Positions 61,451 through 64,000 of a stretch of 64,000 nucleotides of DNA are shown here, piece after piece (the first letter of the stretch is position 1; every line of letters starts with the position of its first letter). The translations under genes were made by a program, and so were the position numbers. Source of the DNA: Alteribacter natronophilus. GTDB lineage: Bacteria; Bacillota; Bacilli; Bacillales; Salisediminibacteriaceae. The notes beneath the pieces were generated by a model, which searched no databases, was not told the origin of the DNA, and was given only the letters and a program-made list of their open reading frames with translations. The stretch lies in contig NZ_VCRO01000001.1 of assembly GCF_006007885.1 (NCBI RefSeq), forward strand, positions 1,054,001 to 1,118,000, read 5' to 3'.

Positions 61451-62337
61451 TTGGACCACTTTTTAAGGAAAGTTTCCGTATAGTTCTCACCGAGTTCAAT
61501 CAGACTGTTTTTCTGATCATCGGTAAGGGCAAAATCAGTCGTCTTCACACCCTGTACAGGGATAAACACGATATCCTTAGCCAGGTCTCTTGAAATATAG
61601 CGCTGATCGTGCGCTGTACGCATCGTTTCAACCATGGCATAGGTAAACTGCATGGCATTTTTGATCTTCCTCGGCTGGGTCTCCTCGAGCTCCGGACTCA
61701 GCCGGAAGCCAAGGACAGGCCTGGTCAGCCGTTTCTGATTTCTTTTTTTGAACACCCACATCGGAAAATTGCTGAGTACGCCGCCATCCACGATATAGCT
61801 CGCCTTGACCTGTCCGTCATAGATTTTTACCGGTTCAAAGAAAAACGGAATGCTGCAGCTCATCCGGATTGCCCTGGCAACAGAAAATTTTTCGGGTATA
61901 CGGCCGTACTTCGGAAGATCGTCCGGCAGTACAACGAAACGGCCGTTTGTAATATCCGAAGCCACCATTTTCAGGGAGCCCTCCGGCAGATCCCCGAATG
62001 TGGAGACCCCTTTCCTTTTCAGAACCTCAACAAGCCATTTCTCAAATTCGGTTCCTTTGTAGAGCCCAATCTTCCGATACATGGTCAGCCACCTCAGGAA
62101 CGGGAACGGAAACATGGAGCGCCGTGGATCGAGCAGCTGTTTCAGGTCGATCTCTTCAAACAGATCAAAAATTTCCCCGCTTGTAAAACCCGAGGTTATA
62201 AAGGCTGCAGTAATTGCCCCGGCACTTGTACCGGCTACCCGTTCAAATTCAATTCCCCTTTTTTCCAGTGTATTCAGCGCACCTACAAACGCCAGTGCCC
62301 GTACACCGCCCCCTGCAAACACCCCGTCCACCTTCAC
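61447..62337 (-). CDS. yqhO: YqhO, patatin-like phospholipase
   Basis: 296 residues from GTG 62337 (AAGGAGGGG 6 bases upstream; the GTG at 62343 is too close). Patatin fold with oxyanion loop GVFAGGGVRALAFVGAL, nucleophile GTSAG near 39, and catalytic Asp in IVDGGVLSNFP near 190. Probable lipid acyl hydrolase, cytosolic or membrane-associated; substrate unknown. Convergent with the PAP2-like gene, next to mntR as in B. subtilis. Confidence 0.9.
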   Translation of the reverse strand: MKVDGVFAGGGVRALAFVGALNTLEKRGIEFERVAGTSAGAITAAFITSGFTSGEIFDLFEEIDLKQLLDPRRSMFPFPFLRWLTMYRKIGLYKGTEFEKWLVEVLKRKGVSTFGDLPEGSLKMVASDITNGRFVVLPDDLPKYGRIPEKFSVARAIRMSCSIPFFFEPVKIYDGQVKASYIVDGGVLSNFPMWVFKKRNQKRLTRPVLGFRLSPELEETQPRKIKNAMQFTYAMVETMRTAHDQRYISRDLAKDIVFIPVQGVKTTDFALTDDQKNSLIELGENYTETFLKKWSN

Positions 62338-62483
62338 ACGCACCCCTCCTTACTTCATTGTAACGGCGCAGGAGCAAAAAAATGATCGCTTTTTGTGAAA
62401 ACAGCTCGTACTGTATTGGAGACGGCTGCAAAGGGCGTAAATAATGATGGAACGAGGCTGGAACGGAAGTGTTTTTATAGAAA

Positions 62484-62738
62484 GCTGTTTTCGGATAGAT
62501 TGTTGTTTTATTGCGCTGCAGGCGGATGCTTTCCGCGGGCATTGCTTCAGCCGGCAGAGTAGTTATCATGCTTCTTCCTCTGCACGAAACGCTCTGAAGC
62601 ATCTGCGTCGAAGCAGCTCAAAGCGAACTCACGATGTAAACGCTCGTCCCTGCGGGGTCTTCAGCTAATACTGTTCCCGCTGGAGTCGCAGCCTTTCGCT
62701 CCGAATTTTTAAAAAGCAGCAATCCATCCGAAAACAAC
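62484..62738. repeat. MITE-like intergenic repeat, copy 4 (long form)
   Basis: 255 bp. Left terminus GCTGTTTTCGGATAGATTG... and right terminus ...CAATCCATCCGAAAACAACG are inverted repeats over about 28 bases with few mismatches. Left block CTGCAGGCGGATGCTTTCCGCGGGC; right block CCGCTGGAGTCGCAGCCTTTCGCT. About 100 extra bases lie between the blocks. It fills most of the 430-base yqhO-mntR gap; 62338-62483 otherwise shows nothing. Confidence 0.8.
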
Positions 62739-62742
62739 GTAT

Positions 62743-62778
62743 TAAAAAAGCAGCCGTAACCTGTCGGTTATGACTGCT
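62743..62778 (-). terminator. Terminator after mntR
   Basis: AGCAGCCGTAACC (62750-62762) and GGTTATGACTGCT (62766-62778) pair with two mismatches, then TTTTTTAAT on the minus strand. It overlaps the mntR stop. Confidence 0.82.
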
Positions 62779-63199
62779 CCATTTCCTCACTTTTTTTCTG
62801 AACGAGGCGGAGTTCCTCCACTCTCTTCGGCTCTTCATCAAAATACTGAACGAGATCGCCAATCCGGTCGATGGCATCCCAGCTCAGGTGGTGTTCGATG
62901 CCCTCTACATCCTCGTAAATGGTTTCACCGTCCACTCCGATAATCCGCATGAATTCCTCAAGCAGATCATGCCTGTAAACGAGGCGTTTTCCAATCTTCT
63001 TCCCTTTTGGTGTAAGGACAAGCCCTCTGTACTTTTCATAAATAAGGTACTCTTTTTTATCCAGTTTCTGAACCATTTTTGTAACGGAAGACGGGTGCAC
63101 ATCAAGTGTTTCCGCTATGTCGGAAACCCGGGCGTACCCCTTTTCTTCTATAAGTAAGTATATGCGTTCAAGGTAATCTTCCATACTCGGTGTTGGCAT
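62768..63199 (-). CDS. mntR: Manganese-responsive repressor MntR
   Basis: 143 residues from ATG 63199 (GGAGGGG upstream), close to B. subtilis MntR (142); the frame to 63262 is rejected. DtxR-family winged helix (1-70; [24 protein letters not shown]) and a dimer/metal domain. Mn ligands appear conserved: [10 protein letters not shown] (Asp, Glu), RHDLLEEF (His), and EGIEHHLSW (Glu, Glu, His). It represses Mn uptake genes when Mn is high. Confidence 0.96.
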   Translation of the reverse strand: MPTPSMEDYLERIYLLIEEKGYARVSDIAETLDVHPSSVTKMVQKLDKKEYLIYEKYRGLVLTPKGKKIGKRLVYRHDLLEEFMRIIGVDGETIYEDVEGIEHHLSWDAIDRIGDLVQYFDEEPKRVEELRLVQKKSEEMEQS

Positions 63200-63347
63200 C
63201 GTGTCCCCTCCAGACATCCCCGTCAAAACATCAGTCGCAGTAATATTGTATGCGCTTTCCACCCAATGGCCGTCAGCAGTTTTAAGTCTTTGTCAAGTAT
63301 ACTATAAATTCCGGGTATGGACTACCTGCGGAATAATTGACAGGCAT

Positions 63348-63388
63348 TAAAAGGAGGAACTGAATGGCCGGACGGCCCAATCAGTTCC
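63348..63388 (-). terminator. Terminator after nrdJ
   Basis: GGAACTGAATGGCC (63356-63369) against GGCCCAATCAGTTCC (63374-63388) gives a long stem with small bulges, then TCCTTTTAA on the minus strand. Confidence 0.85.
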
Positions 63389-63402
63389 CCGGTATAGTTG
63401 AA

Positions 63403-64000
63403 TTAAAGTCCGCATTTCAGCTGGGCATTACAGTTGGTGCACGTGTTGCACCCGCCTATGTCCTCCACTGTTCCCTTTCGGCATACAGGACATTTGTCGC
63501 CCACTTCGTTTCCGTATTTGACGGATGTGGAGCGAAGATCCGAAATGGTGTCCAGAAGGACGACTTTACCACTGCTGTCTGCGTGCTCTTCAAGTGTCTC
63601 TTCTTTTTCATTCAGATCGTTTTCCTCAGCCTTGAGAGTAAGCACCTGGCTGTCACGGCTACCGTCTACGTAAACCGTGCCGCCTTTTGCGCCGCCGTTA
63701 TACAGGCGTTCATAAACACCTTTTACCTGCTCGACAGTGTAGCCGCGGGGGGCATTTACCGTCTTGCTCAGGGAGCTGTCCACCCAGCGCTGAATGACAC
63801 ACTGTACGTCCGCGTGGGCTTCCGGGGACAGTTCCATACTTGATACAAACCAGTCCGGAAGATTAGCCGGATCCACATCCGGATTGGCATCCATGTAGTT
63901 CTGAAGAATAGCCGCTTTCACTTCAATAAACTTCCCTAGTCGGCCGCTGCGGAAGTAGGAGAAGGAGAAGTACGGCTCCAGTCCGGTGGATACACCGACC
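63403..64000 (-). CDS. nrdJ: Adenosylcobalamin-dependent ribonucleotide reductase, C-terminal part (cut at window edge)
   Basis: About 199 C-terminal residues; the gene continues beyond base 64000, with the first in-window frame reading VGVSTGLEPYFSFSYFRSGR. Class II reductases make deoxyribonucleotides using a cobalamin-derived radical and need no oxygen. This part shows the end of the barrel, the NAPRGYTVEQVKGVYERLYNGGAKGGTVYVDGSRDSQVLTLK segment typical of NrdJ, and a C-terminal Cys tail (CPVCRKGTVEDIGGCNTCTNCNAQLKCGL) of the zinc-binding/thiol-transfer type. An internal GTG could be mistaken for a start. B. subtilis lacks this enzyme. Confidence 0.93.
   Translation of the reverse strand, partial: VGVSTGLEPYFSFSYFRSGRLGKFIEVKAAILQNYMDANPDVDPANLPDWFVSSMELSPEAHADVQCVIQRWVDSSLSKTVNAPRGYTVEQVKGVYERLYNGGAKGGTVYVDGSRDSQVLTLKAEENDLNEKEETLEEHADSSGKVVLLDTISDLRSTSVKYGNEVGDKCPVCRKGTVEDIGGCNTCTNCNAQLKCGL

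Noticed and set aside
1-64000. Insertion sequences, prophage or integrative elements
   Set aside because: No transposase, integrase, capsid or conjugation genes occur; gene order is that of the conserved chromosome apart from the small repeats.

Overview
The window is a chromosomal core region of an endospore-forming member of the Bacillaceae (Bacillota). Most genes lie on the minus strand in the order of the B. subtilis yqhN-yqjM region. The complete spoIIIA operon, spoIVB and spo0A show a sporulator. Mid-range GC by eye, many acidic proteins, a class II (cobalamin) ribonucleotide reductase and above all an OLE RNA/OapA locus suggest an alkaliphilic or halophilic extremophile related to Bacillus halodurans or B. 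selenitireducens rather than B. subtilis itself. The species call is inference.

Layout. 1-9.7 kb: a GNAT acetyltransferase, RocB, the c-di-AMP receptor DarB behind a leader with an internal terminator, the old yellow enzyme NamA, an SRPBCC protein, a YaaR paralogue next to DNA polymerase IV, an Hpr-like regulator and a PepT-like peptidase. 9.7-13.8 kb: a methylmalonyl-CoA operon (carboxyltransferase, a fused B12-binding/epimerase protein and the mutase large subunit). 14-19.4 kb: the miniprotein Prli42, an L,D-transpeptidase, YqjA, tRNA-Arg(CCG), bacilliredoxin BrxB, and a Zur-type promoter driving a zinc-binding lipoprotein with a 6 x 45-bp His-rich repeat. 19.6-30.5 kb: the branched-chain keto acid operon ptb-bcd-buk-lpdV-bkdAA-bkdAB-bkdB, its sigma-54 activator BkdR, a matching -24/-12 promoter and a cre site. 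30.6-34.4 kb: an MraY-like protein, a family 2 glycosyltransferase and SteA, then spo0A. 34.4-46.6 kb: spoIVB, recN, argR, tlyA, dxs, oapA, OLE RNA, ispA, xseB, xseA, folD and nusB. 46.8-56.7 kb: yqhY, accC, accB, spoIIIAH-AA, yqhV and efp. 56.7-64 kb: papA, aroQ, yqhR, yqhQ, yqhP, a degenerate PAP2-like membrane protein, yqhO, mntR and the 3' end of nrdJ.

How the genes work together. The bkd operon makes branched acyl-CoA primers from Val, Ile and Leu, and also propionyl-CoA precursors, while AccBC supplies malonyl-CoA. The mutase operon can pass propionyl-CoA to succinyl-CoA using cobalamin, the cofactor also needed by NrdJ. Dxs and IspA supply isoprenoids, and the OLE ribonucleoprotein locus sits between them. 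Sporulation genes are interleaved with these housekeeping operons.

The most notable element is the roughly 700-nt OLE RNA between ispA and oapA, with its own extended -10 promoter. Other points of interest are four copies of a MITE-like intergenic element with terminal inverted repeats, the mutase-B12/epimerase fusion, the SteA-glycosyltransferase-MraY-like cluster, a probable AUU start for SpoIIIAD, and a putative short transcript or attenuator in front of darB. No insertion sequence, prophage or CRISPR array was seen.
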